Counted from the stretch's first letter, positions 1 through 9,413 are shown. The stretch: 64,000 nucleotides of DNA from Variovorax paradoxus (GCF_024734665.1 NZ_CP102931.1:4214001-4278000), one strand, 5' to 3'. Translations and numbers: made by a program. Notes: a model not told the origin generated them from the sequence alone.

Positions 1-129
1 CATGTCGATGGTGATTGGCCCGGCAGGACGGATCACCGCCGCACTGGCAAGATTCTGAGGCGGCGTTGTCTGTCCGTAAAGATAAAGGGCCGTCATCTCC
101 CGAGCGCCCAATTGCATCCACGTGTACAT
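1..129 (-). CDS. Hypothetical protein, N-terminal part only (cut by window edge)
   Basis: An open frame of 43 codons starts with ATG at 129 on the minus strand and runs off the left edge. An AAAGGA Shine-Dalgarno-like sequence lies 7 bases before the ATG. The visible start, MYTWMQLGAREMTALYLYG, shows no signal peptide or known motif. It follows the putative lipoprotein gene by 23 bases, so the two may be cotranscribed. Family unknown. Confidence 0.45.
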   Translation of the reverse strand, partial: MYTWMQLGAREMTALYLYGQTTPPQNLASAAVIRPAGPITIDM

Positions 130-152
130 ATCGCGATCCTTTGGTTAAACCG

Positions 153-605
153 TCATGGGTAGTTTTCAAGTGCTGTGGTATCCGTGCCGATACTCTTCAG
201 TGCCGGGCCGCACGCATCGACGGCCACCAGACTCTTGTAGAAACGCCGGGCTCCCTGCGAGACTTCGGTCTGCTTCTTCTCGAAATTGAGGGTGACCTCG
301 GCGTAGTTGAAGCCGGTCAGGGTGTCTACCCAAGTGCGGCGCCAGTCGGGATGCCGGTCAACCCCGCAGCAGGTCTCGTTCGCTTGTAGAAAGCGGGCGA
401 TTGCCTCGGGGTTCGCTTCGATGTTCATCTGGAAGATCTCGTGGCGAATGGCTGATTCGATCAGCTCGCGATCATCGAGATACCTCATCTTCGACACGCA
501 ATAGCCGGAATCCATCAGGCGCCAGTACCCCCAGGAGCATGCGACCAGGAGAGCGGCAGAAGCAACGACTACGATGCTTGCAGAGATTTTTTTCTTCATA
601 TGCAT
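153..605 (-). CDS. Putative small lipoprotein of unknown function
   Basis: This 150-residue protein has a basic N-terminus (MHMKKKIS), a hydrophobic stretch and a lipobox-like LLVAC near residues 19-23, so it is probably lipid-anchored after signal peptidase II cleavage. A Cys pair (ETCCGVDRHPDW) lies in the mature part, and further Cys residues occur near the N-terminus (GYCVSK) and near the C-terminus (VDACG). I do not recognise the family. The start could be the first ATG (605) or the third codon (599); neither has a strong ribosome-binding site. It lies 138 bases downstream of the HlyD gene and 23 bases before the next reading frame. Confidence 0.55.
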   Translation of the reverse strand: MHMKKKISASIVVVASAALLVACSWGYWRLMDSGYCVSKMRYLDDRELIESAIRHEIFQMNIEANPEAIARFLQANETCCGVDRHPDWRRTWVDTLTGFNYAEVTLNFEKKQTEVSQGARRFYKSLVAVDACGPALKSIGTDTTALENYP

Positions 606-743
606 GAGTTAGAGAGGGCGGTCGCACTGCTTCCTTGTTCAGATTGGGGTAGTCGCAAAGGTTGATCGGAATGGATTTACGGCTTTCATATTTACTCGTG
701 TAATACTGTTTTCTCACCGGGAAGAACGAGCTGCCCGCCCGAC

Positions 744-2216
744 CTATCGCTCCCTCAGGCTCTCCGTTGTTGCTCTCTGAACAGGACTGAGCAGGAACTC
801 AATAACTCTTCGCTTGCCCGTCTTGATCTCGGCCGTGAGGTTCATCCCCGGGCTCAGCTTGATCGGCTTGCCATCCACATCGATGGTGGTGCTGCTCAGG
901 TTTAGCGTCACCGGAAAGATCGCCCCGCGCTTCTCGTCGTTCACCGCATCCGCCGTCACCGTCTTCACCGTGGCATTGACTGTCCCGTAGCGCGTGTACG
1001 GAAACGTCTCCAGCTTGATCGCCGCTTCCTGCGTCGGGCTCACGAAGCCGATGTCCTTGTTGTCCAGCGTCACCTCCGCCGTCACCTGCGCCCCGTCGGG
1101 CACGATCACCATCAGGGGTTGCGCCTCCGTGACCACCCCGCCTTCGGTGTGCGCGGCAAGCTGCTGCACCGTGCCTGCCACAGGGGCCTTCAACGTGGTG
1201 AGCCGCTCTCGCTGACCCGCCTTGGCCAGATCCTGCGTGCCTTGCTGTCGCTTGAGTTCAGCCGCGCCTTCTCGTGTTCTCAGGCTGTGCTTTGTTTCCG
1301 CGATGAATGCGACCCTCGTGTTTTCGCTCTCGCGCAGCGAGGCGTTGGCCTCCGCCAGTCTCGCTCGCTGCGTGGCCAGATCCCGCTCCATCTCGATGCG
1401 TTCCCTTGTGCGGTCCTGGTTCGCATGGCTGGACATGAAGCCCTGATCGGCCAATTGACGGAAGTCGGCTTCTCTTTGTTTTGCGATGGGGAGCGTGGTC
1501 TCCAGTTTGGTGACCACCTCCCGCGCAGTCGCGATCTCGGCCTGGCGGCGGTTGATCTCCGCGGCCGCCTTGGCCAGCTTGGCCGTGATGTCGCTCCATT
1601 CGTCATTCAGCTCCGCGTGGGCCGAACTCAAGTCTTCATCGGACCAGCCGGAAGGAATGGCCTTGCCCAGATCTGGAGCGTGTGACTCAGCGGCGTTCAA
1701 CGCCTTCAGGAGTGCCCGGGTGCGCATGACCTCGGACTGCATCGACTTCAGCTGGTCATTGACGCTCGTCCTGTCGGCCGTGGCCATCGTGGGATCGAGC
1801 TCGACAAGCGATTGGCCCGCCTCGACATGGTCTCCATCCCTGACCAGCACCCGCTTGACCACGCTCACCTCCAGCGGCTGGATGATCTTGGTGCGCTCGC
1901 TCACGATGATCTTGCCCGGCGCCACCGCCACGATGTCGACCTGCCCGAAGATGGCCCAGATCAATGCGATGAGGAACAAGGCGATCAGTGCATAGGCCAG
2001 CCGTCTTGGCGCTGGATGTACAGGTGTGTCCTGCAGGCTCAAGGCTGCTGGCAAGAAGGCCGCTTCATCAGACAAGCGCCTTGGCCCAGCCAGTTCATGG
2101 CGATGCTTCCAGGCTGCCTTGAAGATCGCGCCGTAACGCCCCAGCAACTCGAGGACGGGGTGCCGCACGCTCGGCGCATTGGCCGCAGGGGCGGTCGTGG
2201 AGACTTCTGGCGTCAT
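744..2216 (-). CDS. HlyD-family type I secretion periplasmic adaptor
   Basis: This 490-residue membrane-fusion protein links the inner-membrane ABC exporter to an outer-membrane channel. There is a cytoplasmic N-terminus of about 70 residues, one membrane segment at about 73-92 (ALIALFLIALIWAIFG), a biotinyl-lipoyl-like half (GQSLVELDP), a long Ala/Glu/Arg-rich coiled-coil region, and the second lipoyl half plus beta-barrel (LKAPVAGTVQQL, then the VTAEVTLDNKDIGFV region) typical of HlyD/LktD. The start is the ATG whose last bases overlap the stop of the exporter gene (ATGA at 2213-2216); a longer frame to 2279 would run back through the exporter's C-terminus. Coupled translation with the exporter is expected. 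Confidence 0.9.
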   Translation of the reverse strand: MTPEVSTTAPAANAPSVRHPVLELLGRYGAIFKAAWKHRHELAGPRRLSDEAAFLPAALSLQDTPVHPAPRRLAYALIALFLIALIWAIFGQVDIVAVAPGKIIVSERTKIIQPLEVSVVKRVLVRDGDHVEAGQSLVELDPTMATADRTSVNDQLKSMQSEVMRTRALLKALNAAESHAPDLGKAIPSGWSDEDLSSAHAELNDEWSDITAKLAKAAAEINRRQAEIATAREVVTKLETTLPIAKQREADFRQLADQGFMSSHANQDRTRERIEMERDLATQRARLAEANASLRESENTRVAFIAETKHSLRTREGAAELKRQQGTQDLAKAGQRERLTTLKAPVAGTVQQLAAHTEGGVVTEAQPLMVIVPDGAQVTAEVTLDNKDIGFVSPTQEAAIKLETFPYTRYGTVNATVKTVTADAVNDEKRGAIFPVTLNLSSTTIDVDGKPIKLSPGMNLTAEIKTGKRRVIEFLLSPVQRATTESLRER

Positions 2217-4462
2217 ACCACCGCTCCCGTGCCTGCTCCCGCCCCTTCGGTCGGGTGCCCACCGCCCTGCATGTTCCACAGGTACGCATAGATGCCCTTG
2301 GGCCGGGCGAGCAGACTCTCGTGCGTGCCGCCTTCGACGATCTTCCCCTTGTCCATCACGATGATGCGGTTGGCATGCCGCACTGCACTCAGCCGGTGGG
2401 CAATGATGAAGACCGTTCGCCCCTTGCAGATGTGCGCCATGTTGCGCTGCACGATGGCCTCGCTCTCGTAGTCCAGCGCGCTGGTGGCCTCATCGAAGAT
2501 CAGGATGCGCGGATGGGTGAACAGGGCTCTGGCAATAGCAATGCGCTGGCGCTGCCCGCCCGAGAGGCTCGCGCCCTGCTCGCCGACCATGGTGTCGTAG
2601 CCCTCGGGCAATTCGCTGATGAACTCGTGGGCCCCAGCCAGTTGGGCCGCGTGAATCACCGCATCCAGCGGCGCGGCCGGATCGACGATGGCGATGTTCT
2701 CGCGCACGCTGCGGTTGAAGAGGGTGTTCTCCTGCAGCACCACGCCCACCTGCCTTCTGAGCTGCGCCGCATCGATCAGGCTGATGTCGATGCCGTCGAC
2801 CAGCAATCTCCCCTGCTCAGGGGAATACAGCCGCTGGACGAGCTTGGTCAGCGTGCTCTTGCCGGAGCCCGAGCGCCCGACGATGCCGATGACTTCGCCG
2901 GGGCGCACATCCAGGCTGACGCCATTGAGCACGGGCGCCGCTTCCGGGCGGTAGCGGAAGGTCAGGTTGTCCAGCGTCACGCGGCCCTTGAGGGCTGGCA
3001 GTTGAGCAGCGGTGCTGGGCGGGACTTCGGTGCGGGTATTGAGGATGTCCCCGAGCCGGGCCATGGAGATGCCGGTCTGCTGGAAGTCGGTCCACAGCTG
3101 GGCCATGCGCATGATGGGCTGGCTCACGCGCTGGGCGAACATGTTGAAGGCGACGAACTGGCCGACGGTGAGCTCGTTGTTCATCACCAGGTGTGCGCCA
3201 TACCACAGGGTGGCAGCATTGACGAGCTTGCCGATGAGGTTGACGCCTTCGTGCGCCCAGCTCGCGAGGTTCTGGGTCCGGAAGCTGGCAGAGATGTAGG
3301 CGGCGAGCTGGTTGTCCCAGCGCCGCCCGAAGGCAGGCTCCAGCGCGGTGGCCTTGACGGTCTGGATGGCGCTGACGGTCTCCACCAGCATGGCCTGGTT
3401 CTCGGCGCCGCGCGCGAACTTCTCGTCCAGGCGCCGGCGCAAGATGGGCACCACGGCCAGGCTCAGGCCGAAGTACAGCGGCATGCTCGCGAGCACGATC
3501 AAAGTGAGGGGCACGCTGTAGAACAGCATGACGGCCACGAAGACGATGGAGAAGACGACGTCCAGCAGCACCGTCAAGGCGTTGCCGGTCAGGAAGCTGC
3601 GGATGTTCTCGAGTTCGCGCACACGGGCAACGGAATCGCCGACTCGCCTGGCCTGGAAGTAGGCCAGGGGCAATTGCACGAGGTGGCGAAACAGCCGTGC
3701 GCCGAGTTCGACGTCGATGCGGTTCGTCGTGTGGCTGAAGACGTAGCTGCGCAGGCCGTTCAGGAGCGACTCGAAGACGACGACGACCAAGAGGCCGATG
3801 ACGAGCACGTCCAGCGTGGTCATGCCGCGGTGCACGAGCACCTTGTCCATGACGACCTGGAAGAACAGCGGGCTGACCAGCGCGAACAGCTGCAGGATGA
3901 AGGAGATGAAGAGCACCTCGCCGAGCAGCTTCCTGTGCTTGACGAGGCTGGGGATGAACCAGGAGAAGTCGAACTTGGCCAGGTCGCCCACCAAACTGGC
4001 ACGACTGGTGATCAGGATGAGTTCGCCGCTCCAGTGCGCGGCGAAGACCTCCAGGGGTTCGATGACGGGGCGGCCGTTGGAGGCTGAAGGGTCTTGGAGC
4101 AGGACACGCTGAGCGTCGCACTGGACGAGGATGACGAAGCGCTCAGCACCATCTTCGCCTCGAAGCACCGCGAGTGCAGGCAGTGGCGTCAGCGACAGGC
4201 GATCAAGTGTGGTGCGGGAGGACTTGGCCTTCAGGCCCAGGTGCCTGGCTGCGCGCAGCAGCGTAGCGGTGTCGATCTGCTCGGAGGGAACAAGGCCCAA
4301 CTGGTGCGACAGCAGCGACGCATCGGCTGCAATCTGGTGGAAGCGCGCGATAGTGCACAGCGCAATGAGAGACGGGTTCGCAGCGGCCCCGGCTTCAGGT
4401 GCTTTTTGCTGCGGCGCGCCTCCCTCCCCGTGCAGCTGCACGGCCGTCTCCACCACTCCCAT
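2213..4462 (-). CDS. Type I secretion ABC exporter with inactive C39-like domain (HlyB/RtxB type)
   Basis: This 749-residue protein is a half-transporter that exports unfolded RTX-type proteins by ATP hydrolysis. The N-terminal 140 residues resemble a C39 peptidase domain, but the position of the catalytic Cys (just before the helix SLIALCTIARFHQI) is not Cys. It is therefore a C39-like docking domain, as in HlyB. Five or six membrane helices follow at about 160-430. The ATPase has Walker A GRSGSGKST at about 530, signature LSGGQRQRIAIARAL, Walker B ILIFDEATSALD and H-loop IAHRLS. A GAGGGA site precedes the ATG. No TolC-type gene or RTX substrate is in the window, so the cargo is unknown. Confidence 0.93.
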   Translation of the reverse strand: MGVVETAVQLHGEGGAPQQKAPEAGAAANPSLIALCTIARFHQIAADASLLSHQLGLVPSEQIDTATLLRAARHLGLKAKSSRTTLDRLSLTPLPALAVLRGEDGAERFVILVQCDAQRVLLQDPSASNGRPVIEPLEVFAAHWSGELILITSRASLVGDLAKFDFSWFIPSLVKHRKLLGEVLFISFILQLFALVSPLFFQVVMDKVLVHRGMTTLDVLVIGLLVVVVFESLLNGLRSYVFSHTTNRIDVELGARLFRHLVQLPLAYFQARRVGDSVARVRELENIRSFLTGNALTVLLDVVFSIVFVAVMLFYSVPLTLIVLASMPLYFGLSLAVVPILRRRLDEKFARGAENQAMLVETVSAIQTVKATALEPAFGRRWDNQLAAYISASFRTQNLASWAHEGVNLIGKLVNAATLWYGAHLVMNNELTVGQFVAFNMFAQRVSQPIMRMAQLWTDFQQTGISMARLGDILNTRTEVPPSTAAQLPALKGRVTLDNLTFRYRPEAAPVLNGVSLDVRPGEVIGIVGRSGSGKSTLTKLVQRLYSPEQGRLLVDGIDISLIDAAQLRRQVGVVLQENTLFNRSVRENIAIVDPAAPLDAVIHAAQLAGAHEFISELPEGYDTMVGEQGASLSGGQRQRIAIARALFTHPRILIFDEATSALDYESEAIVQRNMAHICKGRTVFIIAHRLSAVRHANRIIVMDKGKIVEGGTHESLLARPKGIYAYLWNMQGGGHPTEGAGAGTGAVV

Positions 4463-4844
4463 GCTGGATCCCTCGAATGTTCTTTTGAAACATCAAGATA
4501 CCTGAGTAGGATCTGACTGACAACCGCAATATTGCGACATACTTTTGAATTAACGAATTTTGATTAAATCCAAAAGAATTCAATTGCGATGTTTAAACAG
4601 TAGTACCGAGCCTCTTCAACTCGCAATCGCAAGCTATCTGCATGCTTATCCATTTCGCCATCTCGCTCGAAACGCCAGTCGACATAACGTGCGTGGCGCA
4701 GTTCAAAGATCAAGCAGTTGTGACGATGCAAATCTTGGGGCGTTGAGGCTGTGGGAATGCGCAGCTGACTTGGTAGATGAAGCAGTCGAGCATGCACCCA
4801 AAGGACAGAAGCCTTGAAGAACTCCGTCAGCCAAGGCTTGGCTG
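4463..4844. other. Non-coding gap upstream of the type I secretion operon
   Basis: No convincing gene; the short frames here overlap one another and match nothing. The part nearest the exporter (about 4500-4610) is clearly A+T-rich compared with its flanks and is the likely promoter region for the minus-strand secretion genes. It contains the palindrome listed separately. Confidence 0.5.
4525..4536. promoter_or_regulatory. Perfect 12-bp palindrome, candidate operator
   Basis: CGCAATATTGCG reads the same on both strands. It lies 63 bases upstream of the exporter ATG, inside an A+T-rich stretch. The position suits an operator for a dimeric repressor of the secretion operon. No regulator gene is adjacent, so its partner is unknown. 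Confidence 0.35.
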
Positions 4845-5669
4845 CTAGGCTCGAGCGGGCTTGCCTGCCGGTCGCCGTCGGGTGAGTGCCAAGTTGGCCG
4901 TCATCATGGCTGCGACCAGCGTGACCAACCACGAGAAGTACACCCATAGCAAGAACATGGGGAGAGCCGCGAACGCCCCATACAGTGCCTTGTACGTCGG
5001 CACCTTGACGAGGTAGGCGGTGAAGCCGCGCTTGCCGAGTTCGAAAGCCACGCTAGCGAGCAAGCCACCCGCGAAGGCGTCGCGCAACCGTACCTTGGTG
5101 TTCGGAACAAGGTAGAACATGCTCGTCAGTACAACTACGCCCAGCACGAGCGGCCCGAGGTCGAGCACGAATGCGAGCGAGAGTGGCAGCGCGCCGATCA
5201 GGCCCAGAGAAACGCCCAGCAAATACGACGTCGCCCACAGGCTCAGCCCCAGAATGGGTGGCCCGACGGCCAACATCAGCAGGTACAGGCCAACCCTCTT
5301 GAAGAACGGCCGATTCTTCCTGATCTTCCACATCTGGTTCAGCGCGTTCTCCACGGTGAGCAACATCGCGATGGCCGTGCCCAGCAAAAAAAGCGAACCG
5401 ACCCAGGTCAGGCCGCTGGCGTTGGCGGCGAACTGGTTCAGGTACTTCAGCACTGTACGTGCGATGTCGGAGGGAAGCAGCCTGCTCAACAAGAACTCCT
5501 GAAGCGCATCCTTGAACCGCGTGAAGGCCGAGAATCGCGTGAGCAGCGCGAAGCTCGCTGCCAGCAGAGGCACGATGGACAGCAAGGTCGTGAACGCCAG
5601 GCTTCCGGCGACTTGGGGCAAACGCTCTTTTCTGGCACGGTCGATGGTCAAGCGGGTCAGGGCAAACAT
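4845..5669 (-). CDS. YihY/virulence factor BrkB family inner-membrane protein
   Basis: This 274-residue polytopic membrane protein belongs to the YihY/BrkB family, once misnamed RNase BN. Visible marks are the conserved N-terminal GSLAFTTLLSIVPLLAASFA and about six hydrophobic helices, including LTWVGSLFLLGTAIAMLLTVENALNQMW, where the NxxW-like segment is typical. The final helices (LWVYFSWLVTLVAAMMTANLAL) are followed by a basic tail. The length fits the shorter members of the family. The molecular function of the family is not settled. It appears to be a single gene. Confidence 0.9.
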   Translation of the reverse strand: MFALTRLTIDRARKERLPQVAGSLAFTTLLSIVPLLAASFALLTRFSAFTRFKDALQEFLLSRLLPSDIARTVLKYLNQFAANASGLTWVGSLFLLGTAIAMLLTVENALNQMWKIRKNRPFFKRVGLYLLMLAVGPPILGLSLWATSYLLGVSLGLIGALPLSLAFVLDLGPLVLGVVVLTSMFYLVPNTKVRLRDAFAGGLLASVAFELGKRGFTAYLVKVPTYKALYGAFAALPMFLLWVYFSWLVTLVAAMMTANLALTRRRPAGKPARA

Positions 5670-5760
5670 GTATCGCTGGGGGGAGGAGTCGAACGGTTTC
5701 GCGGACGCAGGGACCGCTGCCGCTGCAGGCGATTGTGATCAGTACACAGGATCGCTTCGG

Positions 5761-6726
5761 TCAGTCTGTGACATCACCCGGTTGAATCTGCGGTCTGAAA
5801 CGGCCGGCGCGCGGCCGCCTTGCCTTCTTGGTCGTCGCCAGACTCTTCGCAAGATCGATGAAGGCCCGCAGCTTCGGCTGACTCTGCATCGCAGCCGGAA
5901 AATAAAGAAACAACCCGGCGTCGCGAGGGATGAACTCCTCGAACATCAGTTCAAGCTCGCCACGCTCGACTTCCTCCGCCACCTCCATCTCCCCCACGAA
6001 GGCGAGGCCAAGGCCGCGCTTCGCGAGCCGGACAGCCGCCAACCGGTCGTCGACGATCAACTGCTCGGGCATCCGGACCTTGATGGTCTTGCCGTTGCGT
6101 TCGAACTCCCAGACGTAGAGCGACCGGCTCGTCGGAAAGCGGTACAGGACCGCCTTGTGCCGCGGCAGGTCTTCAAGCCGCTTCGGTCGTCCGGCCTTCG
6201 CCAGATAAGCAGGGCTGGCGGCGATCGCCCAACGGTTCTCCGGCGTCAGGCGGATAGCGACCATGTCCCGGTCGATCGACTCGCCGAGCCTGACGCCGGC
6301 GTCGAAGCCTTCAGCGACGAGGTCCACGAGCGCATCGTTGAGCGAGATGTCGAGCTTGACCATGGGATACAGCTCCTGAAACCGCTCCAGGATGAGCTCG
6401 ATCATGCGCTCCATGGCCACGTGCGGCACGGTAAGTCGTAGCGTGCCCGTCGGCACGAGTTGGGCCACGCTGAGGGCCTGCAGCGCGTCGCTGACCTCGT
6501 TGGCCGCGCGCTCCAGGCGCTGATAGAGTTCCGCCCCCGCCTCTGTCAGGCGGACGCGGCGCGTCGTGCGCTGGAACAGTTTGGTCTGATAGCGCGTCTC
6601 CAGCACCCGGATCGCCTTGCTCATCGCGGTCGGCGTCATGTCCAGCGCTTCGGCGGCAGGGGTAAAGCCACCGTGCCGCGCCACGGCCAGGAAATGGGTC
6701 AATCCGTCGAACAGGTCGCGCTTCAT
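5761..6726 (-). CDS. LysR-family transcriptional regulator
   Basis: A 321-residue LysR-type regulator. Residues 1-62 form the winged helix-turn-helix (FLAVARHGGFTPAAEALDMTPTAMSKAIRVLE), followed by a linker helix and a periplasmic-binding-protein-like effector domain (GTLRLTVPHV, then LDISLNDALVDLVAEGFDAGVRLGES). The effector domain resembles the CrgA/DmlR-like subgroup often paired with oxidoreductases. It is divergent from the SDR gene at 6870 and probably controls that gene and itself through the palindromic site between them. Confidence 0.92.
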   Translation of the reverse strand: MKRDLFDGLTHFLAVARHGGFTPAAEALDMTPTAMSKAIRVLETRYQTKLFQRTTRRVRLTEAGAELYQRLERAANEVSDALQALSVAQLVPTGTLRLTVPHVAMERMIELILERFQELYPMVKLDISLNDALVDLVAEGFDAGVRLGESIDRDMVAIRLTPENRWAIAASPAYLAKAGRPKRLEDLPRHKAVLYRFPTSRSLYVWEFERNGKTIKVRMPEQLIVDDRLAAVRLAKRGLGLAFVGEMEVAEEVERGELELMFEEFIPRDAGLFLYFPAAMQSQPKLRAFIDLAKSLATTKKARRPRAGRFRPQIQPGDVTD

Positions 6727-6753
6727 GCGATGACCATAGCTGATTCCTTTAAT

Positions 6754-6779
6754 GGTTTGTGAACTTGAAGTTTAAAACC
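6754..6779. promoter_or_regulatory. Nested inverted repeat between divergent lysR and SDR genes (candidate LysR box)
   Basis: The core AACTTGAAGTT (6762-6772) is a palindrome around a central G. It is flanked by GGTTT (6754-6758) and AAACC (6775-6779), which are inverted copies of each other. It lies 28 bases from the regulator start and 91 from the SDR start. This fits a LysR-type recognition and activation site. Confidence 0.5.
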
Positions 6780-6869
6780 CTGGTCGCGTACTCACGATGA
6801 TTTCTTCAATCAAGACGCCTAAATTCCAATCCATTCCACCGCACAACGTAGTGGTGCAAGGAGTTGGAA

Positions 6870-7685
6870 ATGACGCAGACCGTTCTGATCACCGGCACAT
6901 CGACCGGAATCGGCCGTGAGGCCGCCAAGCTGTTCCAGGCCAAAGGCTGGAACGTGCTCGCAACGATGCGGGCCCCGGAGAGCGAAATCGAACTGGGCAA
7001 GCTCGCCAATGTGCGGGTCTTGCGCCTCGACGTCACCGACGCGGCCAGCATTGCCGATGCCGTCGCGCACGGCATTCGCGACTTCGGTGGGATCGACGTG
7101 CTGGTCAACAACGCCGGTTTCGGCGCCTACGGGCCGCTGGAGGCCACTTCGCTCGACACGATCCGCAAGCAGTTCGACACCAACGTCATCGGCCTGTACG
7201 CCGTGACCAAGGTCGTGCTGCCGCACATGCGGGAACACAAGCGCGGCACGATCGTCAACATCAGCTCGGTGGGCGGCCGTCTCGCCTTCCCCCTGGGTTC
7301 CCTCTATCACGGCAGCAAATTCGCGGTCGAAGGCTTATCTGAGGCGCTCTTCTATGAACTCGCCGCGATCGGCATCCGCGTCAAGATCGTCGAACCGGGC
7401 ATGACCCAGTCCGATTTCGGCGGGCGCTCCCTGGCCTTCAGCCATGACGCGTCGATCGCCGAGTACGGGCCGATCGTCAGCAACACCACGAACGGCTTCG
7501 CGGCCCTCAGCCAGGAGCCGGCCGAAGCAGCCGACGTGGCACGGACCATCTTCGATGCCGCGACCGACGACACGGCCCGCCTGCGCTACGCCACGGGCAA
7601 AGACGCGATCAAGCTGATCGACATGCGCCGCAACGACGACGACAGCGTCTTCCTTGCACGCATGCAGAAGACCTTCAGCCTCTGA
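6870..7685 (+). CDS. SDR-family oxidoreductase
   Basis: A 271-residue classical short-chain dehydrogenase. The NAD(P)-binding TGTSTGIGRE sits at the N-terminus. VNNAG follows, then the active-site Ser in NISSVGG and the YHGSK Tyr/Lys pair. The start is the ATG at 6870, because AAGGAG lies 6 bases before it; an in-frame TTG at 6864 would destroy that spacing. It is the first gene of the group divergent from the LysR regulator. The substrate cannot be told from sequence. Confidence 0.9.
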   Translation: MTQTVLITGTSTGIGREAAKLFQAKGWNVLATMRAPESEIELGKLANVRVLRLDVTDAASIADAVAHGIRDFGGIDVLVNNAGFGAYGPLEATSLDTIRKQFDTNVIGLYAVTKVVLPHMREHKRGTIVNISSVGGRLAFPLGSLYHGSKFAVEGLSEALFYELAAIGIRVKIVEPGMTQSDFGGRSLAFSHDASIAEYGPIVSNTTNGFAALSQEPAEAADVARTIFDAATDDTARLRYATGKDAIKLIDMRRNDDDSVFLARMQKTFSL

Positions 7686-7798
7686 TCCACCGGGAGCGCG
7701 GGTTTCCGCCTCCCGATCAACGGACCGAATTCGAGCCGCCAGCGCCGCGGACGCCCAAGCTCACCCTCTCAATCCGCAAGCACCGAAAGGATAGAACC

Positions 7799-8554
7799 AT
7801 GACCAAGATTGCACTCATCACCGGCTCAAGCCGAGGCCTCGGCCGCAGCATGGCCCTCAACCTCGCCCGCCACGGTAGTGGTGTTGTCGTGACCTACAAC
7901 GGCAGCAAGGATGCGGCCGACGCGGTCATTGCCGAGATCACCGCCGCGGGCGGCAAGGCCGTCGCCCTTTCGCTCAATGTCGAGGACGTTGCAAGCTTCC
8001 CCGCGTTCGTCGAAGCGCTCAAGTCGGCGCTCGGCTCGACTTTCGGCCGCGATACGTTCAACCACCTCATTCACAACGCCGGCTATGGCGGATACAGCTT
8101 GATCCCGGACGTGACCGAAAACGCCTTCGACCGGATGGTGAACGTGCACTTCAAAGGGCCGTTCTTCCTCACTCAAGCGCTGCTGCCCGTGCTCGCCGAC
8201 GGCGGCCGTATCGTGAACATTTCCACCGGCTTGACCCGTAACTCGGCGGCGGGCTTCTCGACCTACGCTGCGGCCAAGGGTGCGCTCGAGGTCCTGACTC
8301 GTTTCCAGGCGACCGAACTGGGCGCGCGCGGCATCACCGTCAACACCATCGCACCGGGTGCGATCGAAACCGACTTCAACGGCGGCGCGCTTCGCAATTC
8401 GCGGGACTTCCAAGCCTACTTCAAGAGCATCACCCCGCTCGCTCGGCTCGGCCAGCCGGACGATATCGGGGGATTGGTGGCGAGTTTCCTCTCTGACGGC
8501 AATCGCTGGATCAATGGCCAGCGCATCGAAGCTAGCGGTGGCGCCCTGATCTGA
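7799..8554 (+). CDS. SDR-family oxidoreductase (FabG-like)
   Basis: A 251-residue classical SDR with TGSSRGLGRS, HNAGYGG (His in place of the usual Asn of NNAG), STGLT and the YAAAK catalytic pair. The C-terminal segment (RLGQPDDIGGLVASFLSDGNRWINGQRIEASGG) is typical of FabG-like enzymes. AAAGGA lies 7 bases before the ATG. It is 113 bases downstream of the previous SDR and probably shares its regulation. Many relatives act as quinone- or xenobiotic-associated reductases; the substrate is unknown. Confidence 0.9.
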   Translation: MTKIALITGSSRGLGRSMALNLARHGSGVVVTYNGSKDAADAVIAEITAAGGKAVALSLNVEDVASFPAFVEALKSALGSTFGRDTFNHLIHNAGYGGYSLIPDVTENAFDRMVNVHFKGPFFLTQALLPVLADGGRIVNISTGLTRNSAAGFSTYAAAKGALEVLTRFQATELGARGITVNTIAPGAIETDFNGGALRNSRDFQAYFKSITPLARLGQPDDIGGLVASFLSDGNRWINGQRIEASGGALI

Positions 8555-8640
8555 AACCCCTGAGGAGTGCGCCCTGGAGGCCCGCGTCGCGAAGCGAGAT
8601 AGGCCTTCTACAAGCAAACTCGTTCCACTGGACGAGCACC

Positions 8641-9309
8641 ATGAACGAAGAGTCTCCCATGACCAAGATGACCGTTGATTTCGTCTCCGATGTCTCGTGT
8701 CCTCACTGCCTGATGGGCCTGCTTGCGCTCGAGATCGCCCTCGGGTGGACCAGCGACGTGGTCGAGCCTCAGTTCCGCTTTCACCCGTATCAGCTGAATC
8801 CGAGCATGCCGCCCGAAGGCGAGAGCCTTGCGGCCAACCTGAACCGCAAGTTCGGCGTTTCGGCTGCAGATGTCCGCAACGGCTGCGCTCAAGGAACCCA
8901 GCGCGTGGCGGCGCTCGGCTTCACGATGAACTACAGCGATGCCTCGGACATCTACAACACCCACGACGCCCATCGCCTGCTGCATTGGGTGGGGCTCCAG
9001 GGCCGCCAGTTGGAACTGAAACGCGTGCTCTTCGTCGCCTATTTCTCAAAGGGGCTCAATCCCTCGGACCACGGCGTTCTGATCGACGCCTCCGCCGAGG
9101 CAGGCCTCGATGCCCAGGCAGCTCGCGAGGTCCTTTGGAGCGGGCGATATGACGAAGACGTTCGCGCGGACGAGCAGCTCTGGCGGAGCCGTGGCGTAAA
9201 CGGTGTCCCTTTCATCATGATCAATGGCAGCCATGCGATCAGCGGCTCGCAGTCGCCCCAACAGTACGAGAGCACGTTAAGGCAGCTTGCGTCTGAGAGG
9301 GCCGCCTGA
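8641..9309 (+). CDS. DsbA-family oxidoreductase (FrnE/2-hydroxychromene-isomerase type)
   Basis: A 222-residue thioredoxin-fold protein of the FrnE-like branch of the DsbA family, with no signal peptide, so cytoplasmic. The active site is DVSCPHC near residues 17-23; most FrnE relatives have CPWC. The cis-Pro loop is visible as VNGVPFIMINGSHAISGSQ. Starts at 8641 or 8659 (ATGACCAAGATG) are both possible with weak ribosome-binding sites; the longer one is given. Its place among SDR genes suggests a role in the same redox or detoxification response. That role is inference. Confidence 0.85.
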   Translation: MNEESPMTKMTVDFVSDVSCPHCLMGLLALEIALGWTSDVVEPQFRFHPYQLNPSMPPEGESLAANLNRKFGVSAADVRNGCAQGTQRVAALGFTMNYSDASDIYNTHDAHRLLHWVGLQGRQLELKRVLFVAYFSKGLNPSDHGVLIDASAEAGLDAQAAREVLWSGRYDEDVRADEQLWRSRGVNGVPFIMINGSHAISGSQSPQQYESTLRQLASERAA

Positions 9310-9413
9310 CATGCCCCACTGCGATTCACAACCCCTCATACCCCGCGCCGGCGTCATTCAAGCGACCGCCGCATCGGCTTACTAGCACCCAATCAACAGA
9401 AAGAGATATCGCA

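Noticed and set aside
2255..4087. 610-residue plus-strand frame opposite the ABC exporter
   Set aside because: Composition is His/Gln/Asp/Glu-rich, as expected from antisense of high-GC code, and the minus strand holds an unmistakable transporter.
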